Below are positions 25,036 through 33,541 of a stretch of 64,000 bases of DNA, piece by piece; positions within the stretch are counted from its first letter, which is position 1; each line of letters opens with the position of its first letter. Under the pieces are notes generated by a model that worked only from the letters and a program-made list of their open reading frames with translations, made no database searches and was not told where the DNA came from. Made by a program: the position numbers and the translations under genes. The stretch comes from Acidobacteriota bacterium (GTDB lineage: Bacteria; Acidobacteriota; Terriglobia; Bryobacterales; Bryobacteraceae): positions 62,001-126,000 of the forward strand of contig JACTMJ010000024.1 of the NCBI GenBank assembly GCA_014584705.1, given 5' to 3'.

Positions 25036-25166
25036 TACAAGCTATTGTCGCACGCGGTGCGGGGAAAGGCAGGTTCCCGCCGGCGGGACGAAAACGGAAT
25101 TGGATGGAGGGAACGGAAAAGCGACACGCGAGGGTTCGAAACGCCACAGGCGGGCGCGCTGGCGGG

Positions 25167-25206
25167 GAAAACGGCAGGAAGCAACGCTACCGAACTGCTT
25201 CCTGCC
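25167..25206 (-). terminator. Rho-independent terminator after carD
   Basis: Perfect 12-bp inverted repeat: left arm 25171-25182 (CGGCAGGAAGCA) and right arm 25195-25206 (TGCTTCCTGCCG), with a 12-base loop. Read on the minus strand the stem is followed directly by TTTT and CCCC (25163-25170). It lies 22 bases beyond the carD stop, so it should end carD transcription before the HAD-kinase operon. The loop is longer than usual, the stem very strong. Confidence 0.85.
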
Positions 25207-25227
25207 GCGATTGCGGACACAGAACTC

Positions 25228-25740
25228 CTAGTAGGCAGCGGGCATGCGCAGATCCGAAGCCGCCAAGGAACGGTCAAGCAATTCAACCGCCTTCGCCTCA
25301 TCCAGATTCTTTGCCACGCTGACTTCGGCCACAAGCATCTGCCGGGCCTTCTCGAGCATCTTCTTCTCGCGGAAAGAGAGCGGTTTGTCGGCCTGGAGCC
25401 TCACCAAGCCTTTGAACACTTCGGTAATGTCGCTAAGACTTCCCGTGCGCATCTTCGCCGAGTTTTCCTTGAACCGATTCTTCCAATCGCTGTTGCTCGA
25501 ACAATCGCCACATGCCAGGTATTCGAGAACACGATCCACTTCCTGCAATTTCGTGATCGGACGCAGACCCACGTTTCCCACGTGGCTGAACGGAACCATC
25601 ACCGTCATCGTGCTGTACATCAGGCGAAGGAGATAGAAGCGTTCAAACTGCGATCCGAAGGAGCGGGAACTGATGTTCTCAACAGTAGCGACCCCATGGT
25701 TGGGATACACCACTTTTTCACCAACTCGAAAAATCATCAT
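25228..25740 (-). CDS. carD: CarD-family transcriptional regulator
   Basis: A 170-aa CarD/CdnL protein. The N-terminal Tudor-like RNA-polymerase-interacting domain begins MMIFRVGEKVVYPNHGVATVENI and continues FYLLRLMYSTMTVMVPFSHVGNVGLRPI. The C-terminal helical DNA-binding domain includes DWKNRFKENSAKMRTGSLSDITEVFKGL, FREKKMLEKARQMLVAEVSVA. It binds the RNA polymerase beta subunit and stabilises open complexes, mostly at rRNA and housekeeping promoters. The length fits the family. A TTGACA-containing promoter lies about 75 bases upstream and a strong terminator follows, so carD forms a single-gene transcript. The start may be the second Met codon (25737). Confidence 0.95.
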   Translation of the reverse strand: MMIFRVGEKVVYPNHGVATVENISSRSFGSQFERFYLLRLMYSTMTVMVPFSHVGNVGLRPITKLQEVDRVLEYLACGDCSSNSDWKNRFKENSAKMRTGSLSDITEVFKGLVRLQADKPLSFREKKMLEKARQMLVAEVSVAKNLDEAKAVELLDRSLAASDLRMPAAY

Positions 25741-26149
25741 TGGTTCTTACCGCCTCGTGTGATCAAGGTTTTGGATTACCTATATTCAAATTATTGTTTC
25801 GGCAGGGCTATGTCAACCGTTGCCAGAGGAGCCGCGCTCCGCAGATTGACACCAAAGCAATCCAACGAGAACACAGCCCTAATGTTTTCAATTATTTCCG
25901 ATATTGAAGTGAAAGTGAAGATCGAGGTCACGATTCCCGGAGCCTTGTAGCCTTGATAAGGAAATTTGATCAAGCACCACGGATTGGTGGTTTCTCGACG
26001 ATTCAGGGTATATTTCCCTGGCGGACAGGGTCGCAACGGCACGAAAGAGCAGCGGCACACGAGAGCGCTTCCACAGGCCGCGGAGACGCACATCAGGGGT
26101 GCGGGGGTGAGCCGCGCTGGACTGGTTAAGGCTGGGGCGAGAGCGACCG
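25741..26149. other. Intergenic region between hlyD-like gene and carD
   Basis: About 409 bases without a credible gene. The carD-proximal half (25741-25990) is AT-rich and contains the candidate carD promoter. A palindrome CAGGG-TATATTT-CCCTG lies at 26004-26020 and could be a protein-binding site. The half next to the HlyD stop is GC-rich with no obvious terminator. A 120-codon open frame on the minus strand covers part of it but has no homology I recognise and would cover the promoter. Confidence 0.5.
25790..25816 (-). promoter_or_regulatory. Candidate carD promoter
   Basis: On the minus strand a perfect -35 hexamer TTGACA (25816-25811) is followed 15 bases later by AATAAT (25795-25790), 5 of 6 matches to the -10 consensus; an overlapping TAATTT gives a 17-base spacer. 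The start of transcription would lie near 25783, about 43 bases before the carD start. The region is AT-rich against a GC-rich background. The assignment rests on consensus only. Confidence 0.5.
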
Positions 26150-27493
26150 TCATCGGGCGCTCACAAGCGCGGCGTTCAATACGACCTGATCTCCTTCCTG
26201 AAGACCACCGGAAACGGCGGCCAAGGTCGCGTTGGTGAGTTCCACGGTCACCGGCACTTTCTGCAGCTTGCCACCAATCGAACGCATGACAAAGGCTTTC
26301 TGCCCTTCATAGTTCAACGCGGCCCGGGGAACGAGCAGACCGTTCTCTTTGCTTCGCACTTCGACATCGGCAAAAGCGGATAGATCCGGAATAACCCTGG
26401 AATCGAACTTGTTGATGCTGACGCGAATGGGGATATTCCGAATATAGTAATTTTCCCGCCAACCTCCGGTTGCCAGGGCACCGAGCCCGGCCACCTCCCC
26501 GGTCAGCTTAAGATCCGGAAATGCGTCCAATCCGATGGTTGCTTCCTGCCCGAAGGAAAAGTTCTCGCTCTCGGTCTGGTTCACCGTCGCTTCCACCACC
26601 ATGCGGGTGGGATCAACGACTTTCATGAATGAGCGGCCCGGCCGTACCTGCTCTCCCTCGGAAACCTGCCTCATCTCGCCGCCATTGAAGTTCGACTGCA
26701 ACACAACCAGGCCTGCACGCGGCGCGTGGATCGTGAATCGATTCAGATCGTTCTGCAGATCAACCAGGTTCTGCTGCTGATCCCGGACCTCCAACTGGAG
26801 GAGTTCGATATCGGCCTGCTGGGATTGACGCTTGACGGGGGAATCCTTCTGCAACTGCTGATATCTAGCCTCGGCCTCTTCCGCCGCAAGCTTGAGGATT
26901 TCAGCCTCAATATCGCTCTTTACTTCCGCGGTCTTCAGATCGAGGTTTGCTTTGTCGCGAGTGGCTTTGGCGACAAGGAGGGTCTGCTGAAAGGTCTCCC
27001 ATTCCACTTTGAGGTCCGCGATTTTCTTGGCAAGGTTGGACTCCGCCGTCTCCACGAGTGCGCGCTGGTCGTCCAAGTTGTCCTGGAGGACGGTAGCGTC
27101 GAACTCGGCGATCACATCCCCCTTCTTGACGGTCGAGCCGGCCGGCGCAAGTTTGATGATCGTTAAGGAGCGATCAAGTCCGCGTGCATGCACTTCCGGA
27201 GCACTGATGTTGGCGAAATCGACGGCAGCAGTCTGGCCTCCGGCCCGGATGCTCTTCACCAGTTTGCCGGTCTTGACAGTAGCCAACTGCGCGGCAGGGA
27301 TCGCTGGCGCTTTTTCCCGCGCGGCAGGACGCAGAGTCATCCACGCCGCGCCGGCCCCCGCGACAACCACCAGGAGGAGGAGCCAGATCCATCCGCGGGA
27401 CGGTTCTTTTGCCGGCGGCTGCGGCGCCACCGGGACGGGTTGCATGCCCGGTGTTCGCTCCGGCTGCGAGGAAGGCTGGGTGAGTGCGGACAT
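26150..27493 (-). CDS. HlyD-family periplasmic adaptor (efflux)
   Basis: A 447-aa membrane fusion protein. A Pro-rich cytosolic N terminus is followed by one transmembrane helix at about residues 34-52 (WIWLLLLVVVAGAGAAW), then a split lipoyl/barrel-sandwich domain (GGQTAAVDFANISAP... and FTIHAPRAGLVVLQSNFNGGEMRQVSEGEQV), a long coiled-coil hairpin between them (about residues 140-270, KKIADLKVEWETFQQ... LRLEVRDQQQNLVDL-like heptads), and beta-barrel plus membrane-proximal domains. Such adaptors link an inner-membrane ABC or RND pump to an outer-membrane channel. No pump or TolC-like gene is adjacent, so its partner must be elsewhere. It is divergent from rlmH across 136 bases. Confidence 0.88.
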   Translation of the reverse strand: MSALTQPSSQPERTPGMQPVPVAPQPPAKEPSRGWIWLLLLVVVAGAGAAWMTLRPAAREKAPAIPAAQLATVKTGKLVKSIRAGGQTAAVDFANISAPEVHARGLDRSLTIIKLAPAGSTVKKGDVIAEFDATVLQDNLDDQRALVETAESNLAKKIADLKVEWETFQQTLLVAKATRDKANLDLKTAEVKSDIEAEILKLAAEEAEARYQQLQKDSPVKRQSQQADIELLQLEVRDQQQNLVDLQNDLNRFTIHAPRAGLVVLQSNFNGGEMRQVSEGEQVRPGRSFMKVVDPTRMVVEATVNQTESENFSFGQEATIGLDAFPDLKLTGEVAGLGALATGGWRENYYIRNIPIRVSINKFDSRVIPDLSAFADVEVRSKENGLLVPRAALNYEGQKAFVMRSIGGKLQKVPVTVELTNATLAAVSGGLQEGDQVVLNAALVSAR

Positions 27494-27629
27494 CGTTCAA
27501 TCTCCAAACGGTCTTCGGGCGTGGTTTGATACAAAGGATTAGGCGACGCCGCGGCGCCTTCGGTTACCCGCGTTTCCGACGGCGGAATCCTTCGTCCGGA
27601 AAGCCGAAAAATCGGGCGGCACCTAATTC

Positions 27630-28043
27630 ATGCGTATTGTCCTCTATTATTACGGGAAAGTCCGCGATCGCAATGCGCAGGCTATTTGTGAGGAGTACCG
27701 CAAGCGTTGCCAGCGCTACGCTCGCTTCGACTTGCAGGAATTGAAGCCTCGTCAGGAGACATGGGACCAGGCCGGGGCGTTCAAATTGCTGCTGAGTCCG
27801 GACGGGGAGCCCTGCTCCACGACACAATTCGCAAGGCTTCTCGAATCCGCCCAACTTTCCGCGCGGGATTTTCATCTGGTGATCGGGCCGACAGAGGGCC
27901 ATTCGCCCGAGTGGAAACAGCGGGCTGACCGGCTGCTCAGCCTTTCGCCAATGACCTTCCCGCACGAACTCGCGCGCGCGATGCTTTGCGAGCAGGTTTA
28001 TCGCGCCCTGACCCTTCTAGCCGGGCACCCTTACCCACGCTAG
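27630..28043 (+). CDS. rlmH: 23S rRNA (pseudouridine1915-N3)-methyltransferase RlmH
   Basis: A 137-aa SPOUT-fold methyltransferase that modifies pseudouridine 1915 in helix 69 of 23S rRNA. It begins MRIVLYYYGKVRDRNAQAICEEYRKR. The knotted SAM site reads FHLVIGPTEGHSPEWKQRAD, where relatives have FVIGGPxG, and the diagnostic C terminus is LARAMLCEQVYRALTLLAGHPYPR (family: LLLEQLYRA...GHPYHK). It is about 15-20 residues shorter than E. coli RlmH (155 aa). The SAM loop has Gly-Pro-Thr-Glu-Gly instead of Gly-Gly-Pro-x-Gly, a modest change. Its last 107 bases overlap the 3' end of the convergent MBL-fold gene. Confidence 0.9.
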   Translation: MRIVLYYYGKVRDRNAQAICEEYRKRCQRYARFDLQELKPRQETWDQAGAFKLLLSPDGEPCSTTQFARLLESAQLSARDFHLVIGPTEGHSPEWKQRADRLLSLSPMTFPHELARAMLCEQVYRALTLLAGHPYPR

Positions 28044-29706
28044 GGGCCGGGGAGTTCCCAGCGGAATCGAGGTCTATCCGGTAATCCGCAAAAAGGTCCG
28101 CAGGGTCCCCACCGCTGACCGCACCGGCGAAACGACGCCATTCAGCCGACGAGAGCAGGCCGACTTCCGGTTGGGTAATCGCTGCCACACCGGGTGTAGC
28201 ATCCAGAACACGGCCGCGCGCCCTTGCATGCAGTTCAGGGCGCAGCTTTGCGGCGGGCATCTCCCAGCCCTTCTTGTCGCGGGCGAAAGCCTCGTCCGTA
28301 GGAACCGCCGCAACCAGTTCAGGACTGGTCATTTGCTCAAAAGCCGCCCGTAGCGTTGCATTCCCGCTGCCGTGATGACCGACCTTATAAAAAACGGTGC
28401 GCTCGAGCAGTTGGGGCACGCTCACCGTTCGGCCAGCGCCCTCTTTCCCCTTGAGATCAAACTCCAACCCCTGCCACGACTTCCAATTCTCCAGTTCGGC
28501 ATCCCCGACAAACAGGAGCACTTTCCCTGATTCGACGAGTTCGAAAGCAAGAACGAGACTCGTATTGTTAATGGAGCCATCTAACTGCAGAGCGAGGGAA
28601 GCAGCAGATTGCAGCCAATCCATGTCAATGCGCCGCCAATCCTCGCGCGCGTACCGAGCGAAAAGATCCATTCTTGAGGTCCAGTTGGTTGCACCAGACT
28701 TCACATTCTTCAGCTCCGCCTCCGGGGCCGCCTTGCGGTCAATCTCGCGAAAGACGTCCTGCTCCGGCAGGGCACGCGCGGAGTCAAATGGCCGGGCGCG
28801 CTCGGAAGCATCCGCATCCAGGGTGACGCTGGCGTCGGCCGCCTCCAGGATGCCAGCCATCCAAGCGGCGGAGGAGCCATCGCTTCCCGATTTGCCGTAT
28901 CCTTCGCCAACCGGAGTCCTGCCCTGAAGGAGCGCCTTACGATCCATTGGGGGGCCAAGCACATAGACGCGCAGGCCGCCAGGCAACCAGTCGAGATCCA
29001 TGACGTCGCCCGGCTTCAGGTAGGCCGGTGGGACCCCGAGCCCTTTGGTGACGAACTCCATCCCCTGATTGCTGCGCTCGGAGAATCCAAGATTGAGCGT
29101 CGATGCACTTGGGCCGCCAAACCCCATCACCGCGGCGATGGCGGAGCCGCACTCTCTGTCATACGCCGCGGGACTGGCCGCCAGACGTTCTACCGCCCGT
29201 TCCAGTGCCGCGGCCATTTGCCGGTGGCTTGCCTTGCGCTCCCGGGCAATGGTCTGGTCAGGATCTTCCGTCCAGGCAACCCAAACACGCTCCGGCGGCA
29301 GTCCCTGAAAGATATCCGCTGCATGGAAGAAGCCGGCAACATGGTCCCAATGTTCATGGGTAGCCACCATGGCTGCCATGACGCCTGGATGTCCGGAAGT
29401 TCCGGCGGCGGCGGTCTTCACAACGTCCGCGGCAATCTCTCGCAGCCGCTCCTTCTCTCCCCTGGTGCCGACGAAGACTCCGCAATCGACCAGCACGTGC
29501 CGCGCCCGAACTCCGTCGCCGAAGCTCAAGAGGAAGCAATCACCCAATCCGGGCCGGTACATTCGAATGCGCACGCCGGGGCCGACCCAGGGCACTTGCG
29601 ACGAAACACGAGCCGCTTTTGCGGAAACCGTCTTCGGTGAAGGCGATTTCCGGGCAGACGTTTTCCCGACAACCGCTTTCCGGGCGGGGTTCTTTCGGCT
29701 AGGCAT
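27937..29706 (-). CDS. Metallo-beta-lactamase-fold hydrolase with basic tails, coupled to a dual protease
   Basis: A 589-aa protein. The zinc signature ATHEHWDHVAG (His117, His119, Asp121, His122) and a later VGHHGSGNAT place it in the MBL fold, near the ComEC/Rec2-like hydrolase group. A further motif LLFVGDAELENW supplies the bridging Asp. Residues 1-35 and the last 30 residues are Lys/Arg/Ala/Ser-rich tails reminiscent of histone H1-like nucleic-acid-binding tails. ATG 29706 is supported by GGAGG 8 bases upstream and overlaps the stop of the dual-protease gene by 8 bases, so the two are translationally coupled. The C-terminal tail is read antisense to the end of rlmH. A nuclease-type role is inferred, not shown. 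There is no signal peptide. Confidence 0.8.
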   Translation of the reverse strand: MPSRKNPARKAVVGKTSARKSPSPKTVSAKAARVSSQVPWVGPGVRIRMYRPGLGDCFLLSFGDGVRARHVLVDCGVFVGTRGEKERLREIAADVVKTAAAGTSGHPGVMAAMVATHEHWDHVAGFFHAADIFQGLPPERVWVAWTEDPDQTIARERKASHRQMAAALERAVERLAASPAAYDRECGSAIAAVMGFGGPSASTLNLGFSERSNQGMEFVTKGLGVPPAYLKPGDVMDLDWLPGGLRVYVLGPPMDRKALLQGRTPVGEGYGKSGSDGSSAAWMAGILEAADASVTLDADASERARPFDSARALPEQDVFREIDRKAAPEAELKNVKSGATNWTSRMDLFARYAREDWRRIDMDWLQSAASLALQLDGSINNTSLVLAFELVESGKVLLFVGDAELENWKSWQGLEFDLKGKEGAGRTVSVPQLLERTVFYKVGHHGSGNATLRAAFEQMTSPELVAAVPTDEAFARDKKGWEMPAAKLRPELHARARGRVLDATPGVAAITQPEVGLLSSAEWRRFAGAVSGGDPADLFADYRIDLDSAGNSPAPSVGKGARLEGSGRDKPARKASRARVRAGRSLAKG

Positions 29707-32700
29707 GAGAATCCTCCTCACGAGTTTCTCGCTCGTGAATCATTGCAAAGCGTGAGCCGGGACCGACGAAGGGTGATTGACCGAAGTAAGTGAAGCCCGG
29801 TCCTAGGCCCGCGGCCAGCCCGAAGGTGCGGAAGTCCTTCTCCTCCGCGGCGCGGCGGGCGCTCGAAAGGCTCTTGCGTACCACGTAGCGAATGACGCCG
29901 GTATCGCAATTGCCGATGATGGTGGCCCCGCCTTCGAAGTCAGATTTGTCGCGGCGTTTCACCCAGAGCAGAAACTCGCGCTCGATACGCCCTTCCGCGT
30001 TTTCGCGGTCCGCAAAGTTGAGCGCATGTACTTCGATGCCACGATTGCTGCCATCCGAGGGAAGCAGCCCGGCCTCGGCCAGCGCATGATCACGAAATCC
30101 AGTGGAATCTTCGGCAAGGCCGGCATCGAGCATGTGCTTGGTTTGGATACGCTCCAGCTTGAGCAACTCGTAGATTGCCTCCCGGACGGGAATGCCACCG
30201 TTGCCGAACCGGTCCATCGGCGCTTCCCGGCGGATGGCACGAGCGCGGGCGAGAATGTGAAGCTGCCCCGGCAGGTCCCAATAGCCGAGCGCTTCCAGGT
30301 TGGGAATCGGCCAAGAAACGTTCCCCTTCGCGTTAGAGAGTCGGCGAATAAGATCACCGATCGCGCCAAGCCTGGCAAGTAGCTTTCGCATGACCGGGCT
30401 TTCATTCAGAAACGTGACGGTGGCGTTCGTCGGCTTGTGCCAGCGGAGCGAATCTTCGGACAAGGTGCGCACGTCGCGGGGATAAATCCCACGGGCACGG
30501 AATGCCTGAATCAGCGCCACCCGGTACCGCAGGGGATCTTCCGGGAAGAGGCAGGAATCGAGCGTGATGAGCGCACGGAGATAGTCGCCGAAGGTGAGGT
30601 CGCAGGGCGGGCAATAGTCGAGAGCCCGGATGCACATGCGGAGCAAATGACTCGCGGCTTTGGCCGCTTCCTCCGCGAACCGGTGGATGAGATCCGGATG
30701 CAATTCACCCTCACGGAGGATGCCGGTTCCCTCCGAGGCGATCCTCCGCAGGTCTTTGATGCGGGATTCGTAAATGGAAACAAAAGCATCAAAGATGGCC
30801 GCCACAAGCACCGCGCCGCGGGCGTGCGGCTCCGTGCTGCGCGCGTACTCGGTCGGATCTGGCGCCTGACCCAGGTATGCCCGCAAGGCCCCATGCAAGC
30901 CGATCCCCTCACCAAACTGGCGCGCCAATTCGACCAGGAGACTGCGTGCGCGAAGGCTGCCCCGCGTTCGCGCCAACTCCTTCTCGAGTACGCCAGGCAG
31001 GGAAAAGTGCTGAAAGAGCGCCACGAGGTCCGCAAACGCTTCGTGGAATGCGAGCATGTCGGCGTTGGTTGGCTTCACCAGGTCTCGCGCTACACCGTCA
31101 AGGAGTGCATGGGTCATCTCATGGGCGATGACATCGTGGGAGAGACAGGTGAACACCATGCCGCCAGGTTTCTGCACGTCGATGGTCGCGGGAGCGGCCG
31201 GAAAATACCCGAAAAGCAGGGCCTTCTTGAGCGGATTGTAATAGGCGTTTCGCGCCCGCAGAGCATGCGGATAAATGCGCAGCTTGCTGACGTACTGCTT
31301 CTCTTCACGCCCCTCCATGACGGGAGACCAAAGGACTCTGCGCCCAAGCGCCCGCTCAAATTGATGGATGGTGCGCATGGCAACGCCATAGACCATTTGC
31401 TGATGGAAGCTGGGGTTTCCTTCCTCCGGAGTACAGCCGTCCGTCGCGATCAGATAGGAATTCTCGAGATCCACGGGAGGGTAGAAGCATGCGCTGGCGG
31501 GGTCGTGATCCACGACCTCTACATATTCGCCGGACGGACCCGGGGTGAGGTGCTCCCACGGTACGGCAATCGTAGTTTCCTTGACGGCGCTTTCATCCAA
31601 TTGCGCGCCGGCGGAGGGATCAAACGCGAAGACACGAAGACGACGCGAAGTGGGCACAGGCGTCCGGTCTTTCAATCGGCTGGCCACGAGTCTGGTACCG
31701 GCAGCCAAGGCATCCGGGGTAGCATCGGCGGGTTCAGACAGAGCCGGAGGGCGCACTCCCCCGCCCGTGACAGCACGGCTCCCCACCTTGGCCCGTAATG
31801 CGCGCTTCAGCTCGCGCGAGGCAAAGGGACTGTCGATCACGGCGTCCGCGAAGCTTCGCCCGCGTTCCGTGCTCCCTTTGGAATCAAATAGCCCGTCGGG
31901 GCCGGCGTCGCCCAGGATCCCCTCCAGCGCGGGATCCCGGTGCAGAAGTTGGGTGAGTTCCAGATTGTAGGAATCGTCGAGTTCCGATTCCTTATCGGAG
32001 ATGGCGAAGATGCTACCACGCAGGGCTTTGAAGAAGGCAAACGCGGCGGAATCTTTCTCCTGAGCAACCAACTGACGCCGGATCACCTCCGTGGGAGCGA
32101 TGGCGAGAGCGCGATTGGCCCGAAGGACGCCACGCCCGAAGTATTTTTCACGATCGGGGAAATGAGGGTCCGCCGAATCGAAGAGCGCCTTGCGCGCCAT
32201 CTCCACCTTCTGCCAGCCGCTCCAGCCCGCGACCCCGGCCTTGTGCTGTTGCAGCCACAGGGCGACCGCCGCCGCCACCTGAGGGGTTGCCGAGGAGGTT
32301 CCTTCGCCGTCGGAATCGATAATGTCTCTGGAGCCAATTTCCGCCCAGGAAACATTCGGGGTGCAGGCCGCGATCGCCGTTTCCATCTTTCCGGCGGGAC
32401 CGTAGTTACCGGACATGGTCCCGAACGGCAGGACGTACGGTTCAGAGTTGGCCATGATTCCGCAGGCTGCAAGCACGCGCCGGAAACGGGCGGGATAAAC
32501 GATGCTCTTGGGACGTCCGTAGTTGTTGCCAGCGGCGGTCACAAGCACGATGCCCGCATCGTAGGCGCGGTTCACGACATCGGCCCACAACCGGGAAGCG
32601 ACGCCACCCATGCTCATCGAGACTACATCCACGGCAGTGGCCGGGTTGGCCTGGAGGGAGAGCAGATATTCGACGGCATCTCCGAAAGCACTCGTCTTCA

Positions 32701-33427
32701 GAATGAGCACGGAATCAGCAACACGGATGGGAACAACCTCAATATCAGGCGCGCCTCCGACTGGCCCCCGCAAAATGCCCTTTTGCTCCAGGCGTTTGAC
32801 CGATCCGCCGGCGAGGATGGTAATCGTGGCCGTTCCGTGGCCTGGATTCTTCAGGAAGCCGCTGCGATCGGGATCAGCCGCATCGGGCCGTCCGTCGCCG
32901 GAGAAGTTCTTCTGGAGGTCTTTGCGGAGGTGACGTGGCATCGCCTCATGCCTGTAATCGAAGCCGACATCGAGGATGGCCGCTCGCACCGGTTGCGGAT
33001 CGCGCAGGGCTTCGCGGGCACTTCGCAACGCGGAGTAGTCGTCGTCCAGGTGCCAGGCGAATCGATCCTTGCCATCCGCGGTTTGGGCGCGGGGGAAGCG
33101 GGGGGATTGGGGATTCTCGACACCACGATCGTCTTCCGGTCCTCCAGCGAAGAGGCCACGCTGCGCCTTGGTGGCGGGCATCGCCCACTGGTTCTCGCAA
33201 TCCGGCTCAATGACGACGCCCTGGCGCGCTTGTTCGTGAGCGGCGTCCCAGAGTTCCGCGACGCTGGCGGTGGCACGGAGTTCGTATCCGGACCACTCCT
33301 TCCCCTCGCCGCCGACTCGCCAGGTGCCAGCCAGTTCGAATTGATTTCCGGCGATCCCCAGCTTGCGGGCCGGGTGCAGGTTCGCGGCCGCCGTCTTTAC
33401 GAGAAATCGGGCTTGCTGTGTCCGCAC
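29699..33427 (-). CDS. Dual protease: subtilisin (S8) domain fused to M4-like zinc metalloprotease domain
   Basis: A 1242-aa protein without a signal peptide. About residues 1-140 show no known motif. The S8 subtilase domain spans about 145-445: catalytic Asp153 (AAILDVGFD), His197 (NPGHGTA), oxyanion Asn301 (TAAGNN) and Ser378 (GEGTSSATPQVAAAVAL), all intact. About residues 590-830 hold a gluzincin-type site: HEMTH (His769, Glu770, His773) and the third ligand Glu796 in HEAFADLVAL, which lines up with the thermolysin NEAxSD motif. The last 400 residues are largely helical and unassigned. Start is GTG 33427 with a GGGGGTGA ribosome-binding site. It is coupled to the MBL gene. Two complete proteases of different catalytic type in one cytosolic-looking chain is unusual; role unknown. 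Confidence 0.85.
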   Translation of the reverse strand: MRTQQARFLVKTAAANLHPARKLGIAGNQFELAGTWRVGGEGKEWSGYELRATASVAELWDAAHEQARQGVVIEPDCENQWAMPATKAQRGLFAGGPEDDRGVENPQSPRFPRAQTADGKDRFAWHLDDDYSALRSAREALRDPQPVRAAILDVGFDYRHEAMPRHLRKDLQKNFSGDGRPDAADPDRSGFLKNPGHGTATITILAGGSVKRLEQKGILRGPVGGAPDIEVVPIRVADSVLILKTSAFGDAVEYLLSLQANPATAVDVVSMSMGGVASRLWADVVNRAYDAGIVLVTAAGNNYGRPKSIVYPARFRRVLAACGIMANSEPYVLPFGTMSGNYGPAGKMETAIAACTPNVSWAEIGSRDIIDSDGEGTSSATPQVAAAVALWLQQHKAGVAGWSGWQKVEMARKALFDSADPHFPDREKYFGRGVLRANRALAIAPTEVIRRQLVAQEKDSAAFAFFKALRGSIFAISDKESELDDSYNLELTQLLHRDPALEGILGDAGPDGLFDSKGSTERGRSFADAVIDSPFASRELKRALRAKVGSRAVTGGGVRPPALSEPADATPDALAAGTRLVASRLKDRTPVPTSRRLRVFAFDPSAGAQLDESAVKETTIAVPWEHLTPGPSGEYVEVVDHDPASACFYPPVDLENSYLIATDGCTPEEGNPSFHQQMVYGVAMRTIHQFERALGRRVLWSPVMEGREEKQYVSKLRIYPHALRARNAYYNPLKKALLFGYFPAAPATIDVQKPGGMVFTCLSHDVIAHEMTHALLDGVARDLVKPTNADMLAFHEAFADLVALFQHFSLPGVLEKELARTRGSLRARSLLVELARQFGEGIGLHGALRAYLGQAPDPTEYARSTEPHARGAVLVAAIFDAFVSIYESRIKDLRRIASEGTGILREGELHPDLIHRFAEEAAKAASHLLRMCIRALDYCPPCDLTFGDYLRALITLDSCLFPEDPLRYRVALIQAFRARGIYPRDVRTLSEDSLRWHKPTNATVTFLNESPVMRKLLARLGAIGDLIRRLSNAKGNVSWPIPNLEALGYWDLPGQLHILARARAIRREAPMDRFGNGGIPVREAIYELLKLERIQTKHMLDAGLAEDSTGFRDHALAEAGLLPSDGSNRGIEVHALNFADRENAEGRIEREFLLWVKRRDKSDFEGGATIIGNCDTGVIRYVVRKSLSSARRAAEEKDFRTFGLAAGLGPGFTYFGQSPFVGPGSRFAMIHERETREEDSHA

Positions 33428-33541
33428 GACTCACCCCCTACTGGGTAGCGCGACAACGGGCAAAATTTTGGACCAGAAAATCCAGCTGAAAACACACGCT
33501 ATCCACGCGGCAGTCTTCCCGCGGACTTACAATGGGACGCG

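Noticed and set aside
25791..26153. 120-codon minus-strand frame between hlyD-like gene and carD
   Set aside because: Composition is unlike neighbouring proteins, no motif, and it covers the carD promoter region.
30437..33448. Long plus-strand open frames antisense to the dual-protease gene
   Set aside because: No conserved motifs; both catalytic sites of the minus-strand protein are intact, so the plus frames are shadows.
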